Shown piece after piece: positions 46,182 to 55,211 of a stretch of 64,000 nt of DNA (positions are counted from its first letter, which is position 1; every line of letters begins with the position of its first letter). The stretch lies in contig CAWCVZ010000004.1 of NCBI GenBank assembly GCA_963798865.1, positions 992,001 to 1,056,000 of the forward strand. Reading direction: 5' to 3'. Source of the DNA: RBG-16-34-14 sp963798865 (GTDB taxonomy: Bacteria > Bacteroidota > Ignavibacteria > Ignavibacteriales > Ignavibacteriaceae). Below the pieces are notes generated by a model. The model had not been told where the DNA came from and made no database searches. It saw nothing but the letters and a program-made list of their open reading frames with translations. Made by a program: the position numbers and the translations under genes.

Positions 46182-47011
46182 TAGATGTCAACATTAATTC
46201 CGAATGTGGTGTATTTTTCATTTAAATTAAAATATTCGCCATGAATACTTCTGCCTGAAAAATAAGTTAAGATAATACTTATTCCTTTTGAATTATAATT
46301 ACCAAACTTAATTCCCGCTGCTATAATATTGTTACCCAAAAATTTATCAATCTTATTAAGCTTAAAATCATAAGCTAAAAATGGAGTGGCAAAACCAGCG
46401 ATAAGGTTATCGGCATAACAATCAAAACCAGCCTGGTAAATTCCTTTTCCAATAAAATCTGGATTTGTGTGCACAAGATATGTAAGGCCGATATAAAATC
46501 TTAAACCATTAAACCTGTAGTAAGGAAATAATTCCAGAAATTCGCGGCTGTAAGTTCGCGGATCTCTTCCATTCCTCCAGCTTCCGGTCCGGGTTTCAAA
46601 AGCACCATCAACAAGATGTGCGCTTATATGGCTGAACCTGAATCTTACACCATATTCTTTTTCTTCATCAATTATTTTATATCCTGAATTAATTCCAAAT
46701 AAATAATCTACTGTTTCAACAGGGAAATAAAAATTGCCGCTTCCTCTTAACCTTGTATATGTAAAAAGATCAGCACCGAATGAGAGAGATTTGTTCCCGG
46801 ATTTATGTAAAAAAATATCTGATGAGGTTCCAATATCAAGCCTGATCTCCTCTCTTCCAAGCAAATAGGCAAAACCTGCTTTAGGTTCAAGGAAATTTGC
46901 AGTAAACGGCTGGATATTAATTTCTGCAGGAAACCATTTATTCTCTGTTTGTGAATTTGTAAAGTTTGAAACAGTAAGTATGAGAGATAAAGACAAAAGA
47001 TGGCGCATCAA
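46181..47011 (-). CDS. DUF1207-like outer-membrane or periplasmic protein
   Basis: The 276-residue protein has a signal peptide (about 1-20, ending SNFTNSQ). It then has a beta-rich sequence with FGADLFTYTRLRGSGNFYFP and VRFRFSHISAHLVDGAFE, which resembles DUF1207 (FRFRF.HxSSHLGDE). It ends in YTTFGINVDI. The arrangement looks like an outer-membrane beta-barrel. I cannot name a substrate. It overlaps the radical SAM gene by 4 nt and the M50 gene by 1 nt. Confidence 0.7.
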   Translation of the reverse strand: MMRHLLSLSLILTVSNFTNSQTENKWFPAEINIQPFTANFLEPKAGFAYLLGREEIRLDIGTSSDIFLHKSGNKSLSFGADLFTYTRLRGSGNFYFPVETVDYLFGINSGYKIIDEEKEYGVRFRFSHISAHLVDGAFETRTGSWRNGRDPRTYSREFLELFPYYRFNGLRFYIGLTYLVHTNPDFIGKGIYQAGFDCYADNLIAGFATPFLAYDFKLNKIDKFLGNNIIAAGIKFGNYNSKGISIILTYFSGRSIHGEYFNLNEKYTTFGINVDI

Positions 47012-48004
47012 AAAGTTTCCGGGTTTGACATTAATTTCTTTTTTAATTTCTGCTTGATAAGCTTGTTATAACCATATTTAAATTTTGATGACAGGCTTGA
47101 TATTGCATATAAGTTTGTGGGGAACGCAAACGAAGGTTCAAAATAACAATTAACCGTACACCCCTTACAAAAATCAAAACGTCCTTCCATCTCTTTAAAA
47201 TATTTTATCTTTTCAGAATTTCTTATTTCAGCAATCGGTCTGTCTATTTTAATTTTTTCACTTTCAAAATGATAACAAGGCAGAATTATTTCATTAATAT
47301 GGTGAAATGACAATTACTCTGGTAACTGCTTTACAGCTTGGGTCGTTAATATCATTGCCGCCATTTTTTCTTAACTTTAAAAAACCTTTATTGGTGTAAA
47401 TATTTATTTTATCATTAGTATATTCTTCAATATAATCCACAGCTTCATCACTAAGACCGGGATTTCCCCAATAAGAAAAAACAGGATTAACAATTAAGAT
47501 AAGATTTTTTGAAACTGCTATTTCGTACATCTCCGGAAGTTTTTTATAAGTTTCATTGGTTACGGTAAAAAGTATATCAGGAAATTCTCCGAGTGATTTC
47601 GCAATATCTATACTTTCAAAAACCTTTTTATAGCAATTTACTTTCCTGATCCTGTTATGCTCCTCTTCATCCGGTGAATCCAATGAAAAATGAAGGAGAT
47701 TAATATTTCCCGCAAGTCTTTCTGCAAACTTTGGATAAAGCAAAGCGTTTGTGGTTATACTTGTCTGCAAATTCAATCCTTTGGCAAATTCCGCCATCAG
47801 GTGAATTTCTTTGTGAAGAAGAGGTTCACCCCCGGTAAGATCAATAAATTTTGCCCCAAGCCTTTTTATCTGCTCAACATTTGATTTAAAATCCTCAAGC
47901 TTTGCATAAGGAGTATTATTAAAATTTTCATGAATTCCGAAATGGCAGAATTCGCAGAAAGCGTTGCACCGGTATGTTACATAATAATTACAGAGAAGAA
48001 GCAT
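47008..48004 (-). CDS. Radical SAM protein with Cys-rich C-terminus, split by a one-base frameshift
   Basis: The first frame (47294-48004) carries the radical SAM cluster site RCNAFCEFCHF (C-x3-C-x2-C) and LTGGEPLLHKEI. It stops after VIVISPY. The second (47008-47313) supplies NEIILPCYHFESEKI and FDFCKGCTVNCYFEPSF, a SPASM/Twitch-like auxiliary cluster region. Dropping one base near 47294-47301 joins them into about 331 residues and recreates a 4-nt overlap with the next gene. It abuts the GT2 gene. Some radical SAM/SPASM enzymes mature peptides. A modification of a glycan precursor is equally possible. Confidence 0.85.
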
Positions 48005-49096
48005 TTAAAATTTCCGGTTTTTCCATACAACCTTCCTGCTTTTTATTAAAGTGAAAGGAAGGATTAAAACATAAATGATATAATAAATTTCAAACACAAA
48101 AAAATATTTAAGATTTTTTGTTAATCCTAAAAATTTATGAATTGGATAAAGAACGAAAAAATCTATTGCCAGTTTAAAGACCACTAAATATAACCATACA
48201 GCAGAGAAATAAAAAGGAGTAAGAAGCATGAAGAGACTCGTAACAAACGCTGTTGTCATTACAATATATCCTCTTAAAGGCACATCAATCCCTCCAATTG
48301 CCCATCTTTTTTTCTGACGGTAAAGCTCTTTTAAATTCCTGCATGGAGCAGAGTTTACCAGGGCTTTTACATCAAGAGGATAAATGATTTTATACTTTTT
48401 TAATTTATCAATTGTATTGAGGAGCTGAGAATCTTCGGTAACACTGAATGGTAAACTTTCATAACCGCCGACATCTAAATAAGCTTTCTTCCGGTATGAC
48501 ATATTATTCCCGATGCAGCTAATCGGGTAACCAAGATTAATTGTTCCAGCAGCAACTGCAAGAAGATAAATAAAATCAATTGCCTGCATTCCGCCGAAGG
48601 AATTTTTTGCATCCTGAGTAGTATAACCATTTACCATCCCGACATTCTTTTCATAATAAGAAGCAGTAGCATAAGCCCAATCAGGAACCGGTTCGCAATC
48701 GGCATCAGTTGTAAGTATCACTTCCCCGCCTGCTATTTCTATTGCATTTGCAAGTGCATTGGTCTTTCCTTTTAAATTTCCAATTTCTTTGTTTGTTTTT
48801 ATTTTTTTGAATCTTTCCTTACCTGAAATAAAATCATCAATAATTTTTCCTGTTGAATCTGTTGAACCGTCATCAACAATAATAATTTCAAGTTTACCGG
48901 CAGGAAAAATTTGCCGGTCAAGTGACCGAAGACATCTTAAAATATTTTCTTCTTCATTTCTTGCTGCAACAATTACAGAAACTGTCGGAAAATCGGGTTC
49001 GCTGATTTGGGGAAATTTTTTACTCGCCCCTATCATAAAAATTACTGACTGGATAAAATAAATTGCAACAAAAATCAGGAAGATTGTTTCAAGCAT
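48005..49096 (-). CDS. Glycosyltransferase family 2, membrane-bound
   Basis: The 363-residue protein opens with a membrane helix and VSVIVAARNEEENILRCLRS, the GT2 donor fold. It has IIVDDGSTDSTGKII, an EVILTTDADCEPVPDW metal-binding D-x-D-like site, and the RQKKRWAIGGIDVPLRG motif near the end, equal to the QRRW of cellulose-synthase-like enzymes. Three C-terminal membrane helices follow. It forms a glycosidic bond using a nucleotide sugar at the inner membrane. It overlaps the deacetylase by 22 nt. Confidence 0.93.
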   Translation of the reverse strand: MLETIFLIFVAIYFIQSVIFMIGASKKFPQISEPDFPTVSVIVAARNEEENILRCLRSLDRQIFPAGKLEIIIVDDGSTDSTGKIIDDFISGKERFKKIKTNKEIGNLKGKTNALANAIEIAGGEVILTTDADCEPVPDWAYATASYYEKNVGMVNGYTTQDAKNSFGGMQAIDFIYLLAVAAGTINLGYPISCIGNNMSYRKKAYLDVGGYESLPFSVTEDSQLLNTIDKLKKYKIIYPLDVKALVNSAPCRNLKELYRQKKRWAIGGIDVPLRGYIVMTTAFVTSLFMLLTPFYFSAVWLYLVVFKLAIDFFVLYPIHKFLGLTKNLKYFFVFEIYYIIYVLILPFTLIKSRKVVWKNRKF

Positions 49097-49719
49097 TCAG
49101 CTGGTTCTCCAAATGTAAATCCTTTATTTGCGGCTTCATCAAATATAAAATTGATTGAATCTTTAATTATGTCTTTAGATTTAACACTATCATGAAGAAC
49201 AATAACAGAATTATTCTTCAGATATTTATTCACTGCAAATTTAACTGTTTCAAAATTATTTTTATAATCCTGTGTAAGTAATGACCACATTACACACTTT
49301 AAGTTTTTCTCTTTTAATATTTTTTGAGTGGAAACTTTAAATCTTCCATAAGGCGGTCTGAAATATTTTACCTCGTAATTAAATTTTTCTTTTAAAAAGT
49401 TATTAAATGAATCTATTTCATTAACAGTTTCCTCATAACTTATTCGTGTCAATCTTTTATGATTAAAAGTATGATTGCCTATAAGATGACCTTCATCCAG
49501 GATTTCTTTTGAAAGTGTGAGATTGTTTTTTACATTATTACCAACACAAAAAAAAGCAGCTTTAATTTTCTTCTCAGAAAGAATTTTTAAAATATTATTT
49601 GTGTTCTCTAGAATAGGACCATCATCGAAAGTAAAAAGGATTTTATTGTTGGATGTGTGCCAGCAAAAATCTTTAAATATCTTTTTAATAATTAACGGGG
49701 GTTTATAACTGTAAACCAA
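49075..49719 (-). CDS. Polysaccharide deacetylase
   Basis: The 214-residue NodB-type protein has ILFTFDDGPILENTNNIL (D-D), IGNHTFNHKRLTRI (H-x3-H), YFRPPYGRFKVST (R-P-P-Y-G) and a C-terminal IVLHDS motif with the final His. These are all five deacetylase motifs. It would remove N- or O-acetyl groups from a glycan. No signal peptide is obvious. It overlaps the following GT2 gene by 22 nt, so deacetylation and glycosyl transfer are probably coupled in one pathway. Confidence 0.94.
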   Translation of the reverse strand: MVYSYKPPLIIKKIFKDFCWHTSNNKILFTFDDGPILENTNNILKILSEKKIKAAFFCVGNNVKNNLTLSKEILDEGHLIGNHTFNHKRLTRISYEETVNEIDSFNNFLKEKFNYEVKYFRPPYGRFKVSTQKILKEKNLKCVMWSLLTQDYKNNFETVKFAVNKYLKNNSVIVLHDSVKSKDIIKDSINFIFDEAANKGFTFGEPAECLKQSS

Positions 49720-49846
49720 TTTTCATATCCATAATTCAATTTATTTTATGTGCAATTTAAAATTATTAAAGCATATATAATAAAGATGATGTATTAATCT
49801 TTTCATTCTCTTTACTAAATTGAATATTATAATTAAAAGACATTTA

Positions 49847-50710
49847 ATGAAACATATTCAGGACCATAAAAAAGGTTTAATAGCAGTTTTCATTTCTGCC
49901 ATTCTCTGGAGCACCGGCGGTTTGTTTATCAAACTTATCAGTCTCAATGCTATGGAACTGTCTTTTTTCAGGTGTGTGTTTGCAGCAATTGTGTTTGCAG
50001 TTATTTTTAGAAAAGATATTTTCCTTGCAAACGGTTTTGCTTTTATTAATGCAATATTTTATGCGGCGGTTTTAATCCTGTTTGTAATTGCAACAAAAAC
50101 AACCACTGCTGCAAATGCAATTTTCCTTCAATACACCGCACCAATTTATATTTTGATATTTGAACCTTTAATTAATAAAACCACTTTTGAAAAAATTAAT
50201 ATCATTACAATTATTATTTGTTTTGCAGGAATGATTCTTTTCTTTATGGGTGAGCTTTCTCCCGGGCATCTTGAAGGAAATATATTTGCTCTGCTTTCAG
50301 GTTTAGCTTTTGCATCTTTTATGATTGGAATGAGAAAAAATAAACCAGAGCATCAGTTCAGTTCAATCTTTTATGGAAATATAATTGTTGCTTTGATTTG
50401 TCTTCCCTTTATAACCGGTTTAAAAACAGTTTCATTTTCTGATTTATGGATGGTTGCATATCTTGGAATTTTCCAGATAGGAATTGCTTATGCTATTTTT
50501 AGTTACGGCTTAAAAAGAGTTTTTGCAATTGAGGCTTCATTAATAGGAATGATTGAACCGGTGCTTAATCCGGTCTGGGTTTTTCTTGGTTATAGTGAAG
50601 TTCCCTCTTTTATGGCAATTGTTGGAGGGATAATAATTATAACGACAATTTCAATAAGAGCATTCGTTATAGAATCATCAGGAATTAAAAAAAGATTTGG
50701 TGTACAATGA
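49847..50710 (+). CDS. EamA/DMT family transporter
   Basis: The protein of about 287 residues (ATG 49847) has ten membrane segments in two EamA repeats. The first starts with GLIAVFISAILWSTGGLFIK, and the second ends with GLKRVFAIEASLIGMIEPVL and NPVWVFLGY. The E-P-x-x-x-P/N pattern is a standard DMT mark. The family exports or imports metabolites such as amino acids, and the substrate here cannot be set. A longer frame from 49820 adds nine residues that lack family similarity. Confidence 0.9.
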   Translation: MKHIQDHKKGLIAVFISAILWSTGGLFIKLISLNAMELSFFRCVFAAIVFAVIFRKDIFLANGFAFINAIFYAAVLILFVIATKTTTAANAIFLQYTAPIYILIFEPLINKTTFEKINIITIIICFAGMILFFMGELSPGHLEGNIFALLSGLAFASFMIGMRKNKPEHQFSSIFYGNIIVALICLPFITGLKTVSFSDLWMVAYLGIFQIGIAYAIFSYGLKRVFAIEASLIGMIEPVLNPVWVFLGYSEVPSFMAIVGGIIIITTISIRAFVIESSGIKKRFGVQ

Positions 50711-50868
50711 CGGAAATGAATTTATTTATTCTATTAATTATTCCATATTTGCATTGAGAAAAAATAAATAAACTACAACTGTTTTCATAAAGTAGTATTG
50801 ATCAAAATAAAAAACAGAAATTATTTATTTTGAATTAACAATTAATAATCTATTTAGGAGATTCTGAA

Positions 50869-51348
50869 ATGAAAGGAAATGAGAAACTATTAAAAGTCCT
50901 TAATCAATTACTTGCCGATGAACTAACCGCTATTAACCAGTACATGCTCCACTCGGAAATGTGTGACAGCTGGGGATATGAAAAACTTCACAAAGCTATT
51001 GAGAAACAGGCAATAGATGAAATGCATCATGCTGAATGGTTAATCAAAAGAATTCTTTTCCTTGATGGAATGCCTGAAGTTTCAAAGCTGAACCCGATGA
51101 AAATCGGGAAGAATGTTTCTGATATTATCGGGAAAGATCAGAATGCTGAAGTTGATGCGGTTAAATCATATAATAATGCTATTGCATTGGCCCGTGATGT
51201 TGCAGACCAGGCAACGGCAGATTTACTTACTAAAATACTTAACATGGAAGAAGGACATGTAGATTGGGCAGAAAACCAGCGGAAACAAATTGAAGATATG
51301 GGCTTGGAAAACTATCTTGCAAAACAAACTGAAGGAGCAGCAAGCTAA
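50869..51348 (+). CDS. bfr: Bacterioferritin
   Basis: This is a 159-residue four-helix ferritin, 24-mer type. The diiron ligands are visible: Glu in LADELTAINQYML, Glu and His in IDEMHHAEWLIKRIL, Glu in NAEVDAVKSYN, and Glu/His in LNMEEGHVDWAENQ. The Met of EMHH is the expected haem ligand of bacterioferritin. An AGGAG site (50855-50859) precedes the ATG. It stores iron and detoxifies H2O2. It is a single-gene unit with 158 nt of upstream sequence. Confidence 0.96.
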   Translation: MKGNEKLLKVLNQLLADELTAINQYMLHSEMCDSWGYEKLHKAIEKQAIDEMHHAEWLIKRILFLDGMPEVSKLNPMKIGKNVSDIIGKDQNAEVDAVKSYNNAIALARDVADQATADLLTKILNMEEGHVDWAENQRKQIEDMGLENYLAKQTEGAAS

Positions 51349-51372
51349 CAGCTGTCTTAATTAAAATTTAAG

Positions 51373-51925
51373 ATGAGAAAAGTAATTATATCCGTTGCTG
51401 TTAGTCTTGATGGTTTTATAGAAGGACCTAACGGCGAATATGACTGGTGCTTTATGGATCAGGACTACGGGATAATGGATTTAATGAGAAGAACTGACTC
51501 TGTTTTTTATGGAAGAAAAAGCTGGGAATTGTTTGGCAATTATACTCCTGCCGAAAGTGCAGCTGAAATGGAAAAGAAATTTTTTAATGAGATGCTGAAG
51601 AAAAAACCGTATGTTTTTTCAAGATCTCTTAAATATGTTAAAGGTGCAGCGCTTATTAATAATAATGTTGATGAAGAAGTTAAGAAAATTAAACAGCAGG
51701 AGGGAAAAGATATTTATTTATTCGGAGGTGCAGATTTAACAACTACATTTGTTAATTCAGATTTAATTGATGAGTACCAGTTAGCTTTTCACCCGATAAT
51801 ACTTGGCGGAGGTAAACCGTTATTCATTAATATTTAATGAAAGAAAAAAACTGCGGTTATTTGATTCCAAAACTTACCAGACCGGACTAATAATGCTCTC
51901 ATTAAAACCCGACAGGAAAAATTAA
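51373..51925 (+). CDS. RibD C-terminal/dihydrofolate reductase-like protein, one-base frameshift near 3' end
   Basis: The frame from ATG 51373 has RKVIISVAVSLDGFIEGPNG and IYLFGGADLTTTFVNSDLID, the hallmarks of the RibD_C dihydrofolate-reductase-like family (a YwjB-type protein), and FHPIILGGGKPLF. It stops at 51837. Dropping one base near 51829-51835 continues NERKKLRLFDSKTYQTGLIM and stops at 51925, the usual family ending. The full length is about 183 residues. A specific reaction is unknown. It is near bfr but has its own start 24 nt later. Confidence 0.85.
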
Positions 51926-51980
51926 AGCACTATTCTTTACAAATTTTCTTTAGATATTTAAACCTGATAGGAACCACTAA

Positions 51981-52527
51981 ATGAATAAAATGAAACATTT
52001 AATATCGGCAATACTTTTTGCTCGCCATTTTTGGATCAATGAATATTTTGCATGCAGAAGTTACCGATTCCTCTGCAAACGGGTTCACAATAAAGGATGT
52101 TATTAATATATCAGCTTCACCAAAAAAGGTTTATCAGAATATTGTGAATATTGGTTTATGGTGGAGTTCAACTCATACATATTCGGGAAACTCAAATAAT
52201 TTATTTCTGGAAGATAAAACAGGCGGATGCTTATGCGAAAAGCTTGATGGCGGAGGAAGTGTTCAGCATATGATCGTAGCATTGGTGATTCCGGATAAAA
52301 TTATTCGTTTACTTGGCGGATTAGGACCGCTTCAGGCACTTGGTGTTAATGGAAGTCTAACTTTCTCCTTATCTCAATCAGGTTCAGGAACAGAACTTGA
52401 AGTAACTTATGCTGTTGGCGGTTACAGCCCCGGAGGATTACAGCAGCTTGCTTCGCCTGTTGACAGAGTTTTATTTGAACAGCTTACCCGGTTAAAAAAT
52501 CAGGTTGAAAATGGCAAGCCTGGATAG
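51981..52527 (+). CDS. Secreted SRPBCC-like protein, frameshift in signal peptide
   Basis: The frame open from 52018 lacks a proper start. Reading from ATG 51981 gives MNKMKHLISAI and, after removal of one T from the T5 run 52015-52019, LLLAIFGSMNILHAEV, a complete signal peptide. The mature domain (about 150 residues) reads FTIKDVINISASPKKVYQNI, then WWSSTHTYSG and TELEVTYAVGGY, in keeping with a START/SRPBCC fold that binds hydrophobic ligands. Function is unknown. The break falls in a homopolymer, as in several other genes here. Confidence 0.72.
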
Positions 52528-52584
52528 AACGGAACTTATTATTAATTCAAAAATCTAAATCAGGAGTATTATCATTTTATAAAA

Positions 52585-52667
52585 GTTATTCTGATGAACG
52601 AAGTGAAGAAGAACCTTAGATTTTAAATATAGATTCTTCATCCCGATGAATCGGGATTCAGAATGAC
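52585..52667. repeat. MITE-like element (GTCATTCT family)
   Basis: Left end GTTATTCTGATGAACGAAGT (52585-52604) and right end TTCAGAATGAC (52657-52667) are inverted. An inner CCCGATGAATCGGG palindrome (52642-52655) lies on the right. The ends match those of 42456-42531. It lies in the gap between two genes, with no coding. Confidence 0.75.
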
Positions 52668-52724
52668 AGAAACACTTTTGTAATTAGCACTTAACATTTA
52701 AAATTAAATATCAGACTAAAACTT

Positions 52725-53387
52725 ATGATCAAAAAACTTAAAGACACCGGAAGATTACACATAACAATTTTATTATTTCTCTTCTGTGCATTCAGTTTTC
52801 ATCTGTTCCTGTTCAGAGTTTTTTATACAGGCACATTTGAATTCCGTTTTCTAAACTGGAATCTTTTCCTTGCTTTTATTCCCTGGTTCTTAAGCTCAAT
52901 TATCATTTTAAAGAATTTACAAAACAATAAAATTCTTTTATCCATTTTAATGATTACATGGGTTTTATTTTTTCCCAATTCACCTTACATATTAACAGAT
53001 CTATTTCATCTTGGAATGAGTGCCAAAGCTCCAATATGGTATGACCTGATTTTAATTTTATCCTTTGCGGGGACAGGACTATTATTCGGCTTTATGAGTC
53101 TGCTTGATATTGAAAAAATATTGAGAGGCTTTTTAAGCAAAGTGAAAGTTGCATTAAGTATAATTGCGTTTCTGTTTTTAAGTGGATTTGGAATTTACAT
53201 TGGCAGATATTTAAGATGGAATTCCTGGGATGTTGTCAACAATCCAGTCCCTTTGTTCAGCGATGTGCTGCATAAATTTGCTCATCCGGTATCTAATACA
53301 AAAATGTGGGCACTAACAATATTACTCGGCATTTTGCTTAACCTTCTTTACTTTTCATTTAAGTTTATAAAAGTGGAGAAGGAATAA
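52725..53387 (+). CDS. DUF1361 family membrane protein
   Basis: The 220-residue protein has about six membrane segments. Its conserved region, FPNSPYILTDLFHLG followed by WYDLILILSFAGTGLLFGFM and a LRWNSWDVVNNP turn, matches DUF1361. The function of this family is not established. Length is normal. It follows a dispersed repeat by about 58 nt and has its own start. Confidence 0.88.
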   Translation: MIKKLKDTGRLHITILLFLFCAFSFHLFLFRVFYTGTFEFRFLNWNLFLAFIPWFLSSIIILKNLQNNKILLSILMITWVLFFPNSPYILTDLFHLGMSAKAPIWYDLILILSFAGTGLLFGFMSLLDIEKILRGFLSKVKVALSIIAFLFLSGFGIYIGRYLRWNSWDVVNNPVPLFSDVLHKFAHPVSNTKMWALTILLGILLNLLYFSFKFIKVEKE

Positions 53388-53391
53388 TTCT

Positions 53392-53540
53392 AAAAAGCCT
53401 CCCTTTATTAAAGGGAGATATCATCCTGATAATATAGTGTTGACAGAGGGATTATTTTTGCTTGCAACTTAGCATAGAACAAATCTCACTGATTTTCGCT
53501 TCGCTCATACCTGTCCCCCTTTACTAAAGAGGGACTTTTT
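53392..53540. repeat. MITE-like element with terminal hairpins
   Basis: The left end AAAAAGCCTCCCTTTATTAA (53392-53411) holds an 8-bp stem CTCCCTTT/AAAGGGAG. The right end (53514-53540) read in reverse, AAAAAGTCCCTCTTTAGTAA, repeats the left end at most positions. The element of about 149 bp has no coding region and may also end transcription of the DUF1361 gene. The gap from 53541 to 53771 holds no gene I can support. Confidence 0.7.
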
Positions 53541-53771
53541 ATTTATTTGCTAAATTTATGATGTCTTTTTTAGATGATGCAAAATACCTATTCTGAATCC
53601 AGGGGAATTTTATTATGAAATTTTCATATACCCGATATCTCTCAGAAAATAAGCATGTCTTTTTAGTTAATCTTTTTACTTTTTTATTTTCCAGTACCAA
53701 AAACTATTTCGTGTTGAGGTAAGGTTCAAACTATATCCTGATTTATTTAGATCACTAATCAGAGAATTTCA

Positions 53772-54200
53772 TTGAGACTCTGGAGCATTCATCCAAAATA
53801 TCTTGATGCAAAAGGATTAATTGCATGCTGGAGAGAAAGCCTGCTTGCAAAAGCTGTCCTATCCGATAAAACAAAAGGATATAAATCTCATCCCCAGTTA
53901 AACAGATTCCGATCACATAATGAACCGCTGGAAGCAATCAATCAATATCTTTTTGCTTTATATGAAGAAGCGCTTAACAGAAATTATTTTTTTGATAAGA
54001 ATAAAATCGGCAGCCTAAAAACAAATACAAAAATAAAAGTAACTTCAGGACAAATACTTTTTGAATTATCTCATCTTAAAAAGAAATTGTGGAAAAGAGA
54101 TAGAAAAAAATTCATCCTTTTAAAAGAAATACAAAAACCTGAATTACATCCTTTATTTATTGAGACTAAAGGTGATATTGAAGATTGGGAGCGGCGATAA
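53772..54200 (+). CDS. Pyrimidine dimer DNA glycosylase family protein
   Basis: The 142-residue protein (TTG start) begins RLWSIHPKYLDAKGLIACWR and continues KTKGYKSHPQLNRFRSH, the signature of the pyrimidine dimer DNA glycosylase (DenV/endonuclease V-like) family. The leading residues after the start Met, with the following Arg and Glu of WRESLL, are the active-site region. It repairs UV photoproducts. It is directly upstream of an ABC exporter but has its own start. Confidence 0.9.
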   Translation: MRLWSIHPKYLDAKGLIACWRESLLAKAVLSDKTKGYKSHPQLNRFRSHNEPLEAINQYLFALYEEALNRNYFFDKNKIGSLKTNTKIKVTSGQILFELSHLKKKLWKRDRKKFILLKEIQKPELHPLFIETKGDIEDWERR

Positions 54201-54260
54201 TAATAATTTTTTAACTGCCAAATTCATAATCATTCCTGCATTATTCCTACATTTGTACTT

Positions 54261-55211
54261 ATGAATAATAATTTTTCTGACAGCAATGATATTGTTATCA
54301 GGGTAAATGAAGTTTACAAATTCTTCAAGACTGTTAAAGCTGTAAACGGAGTTAATCTGAATATTCCTAAAGGACAGTTTGTAGCACTTCTTGGTCCTAA
54401 TGGCGCAGGCAAAACAACTCTTGTTGAAATGATTGAAGGTATACAGAAGCCGGATAAAGGTGAAATTTTTATTTTGGGAAAAGAATGGAAAGGAAATGAA
54501 GATGAGCTTCACCAGGTCATCGGGCTTTCATTGCAGGAAACAAGATTTATGGATAAGCTTAATGTTGAAGAAACACTTAAACTTTTTGCAAGCTTTTATC
54601 ATCTTGATTATAAAAGAACTGAAGAAATAATCGAAATGGTTGGTCTTCAGGAAAAAAGAAAATCTTATTCTGTTAATCTTTCCGGCGGACAAAAGCAAAG
54701 GCTTGCACTGGGGATTGCACTTCTTAATAAACCAAAAATTTTACTTCTTGATGAACCAACAACAGGTCTTGACCCAAATGCAAGGAGAGAAATCTGGTCA
54801 ATTCTCCTTGAATTAAAAAAAGAATCGGATACTTCAATGATTCTTACTACTCATTATATGGATGAAGCTGAAAGGCTTTGCGATTATATAATCATAATTG
54901 ATAATGGTAAAATTTTAATGGAAGGTACAAGAACAGAATTACTTTCGTCGGGAAAAGAAAATATAATTGAGTTTACACTCGAAGGAGAAAATCAGAAGGA
55001 AAAATTATCCGGGAACAATGCTTCATTTAAAATTGAGTGGGATGATGCAAAAGAAAAAGGGAATTTAATAATCGGCAATATGGAAAAAGAATTACCAGAG
55101 TTTCTTAACTATTTAAAAAGTAAAAACCTGCAGTTAAAGAATTTTGAGAGCAGGAAAAAAACCTTGGATGATTTATTTATTTCTTTAACCGGAAGGCACC
55201 TCGAAGACTAA
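54261..55211 (+). CDS. ABC-2 type transporter ATP-binding protein
   Basis: The 316-residue ATPase has Walker A GPNGAGKTTLVEMIEG, the signature NLSGGQKQRLALGIALL, Walker B ILLLDEPTTGLD and a switch His in TTHYMDEAERLCDY. The C-terminal 90 residues are the usual accessory region of CcmA/DrrA-like exporters, ending in FISLTGRHLED. It energises the permease that follows with a 1-nt overlap. The substrate may be a drug, lipid or glycan. Confidence 0.95.
   Translation: MNNNFSDSNDIVIRVNEVYKFFKTVKAVNGVNLNIPKGQFVALLGPNGAGKTTLVEMIEGIQKPDKGEIFILGKEWKGNEDELHQVIGLSLQETRFMDKLNVEETLKLFASFYHLDYKRTEEIIEMVGLQEKRKSYSVNLSGGQKQRLALGIALLNKPKILLLDEPTTGLDPNARREIWSILLELKKESDTSMILTTHYMDEAERLCDYIIIIDNGKILMEGTRTELLSSGKENIIEFTLEGENQKEKLSGNNASFKIEWDDAKEKGNLIIGNMEKELPEFLNYLKSKNLQLKNFESRKKTLDDLFISLTGRHLED

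Noticed and set aside
53615..53722. 35-codon ORF (MKFSYTRYLSENKHVF...) with an AGGGGA site
   Set aside because: It is too short, is not recognised, and has composition like the surrounding non-coding sequence. I cannot support it as a gene.
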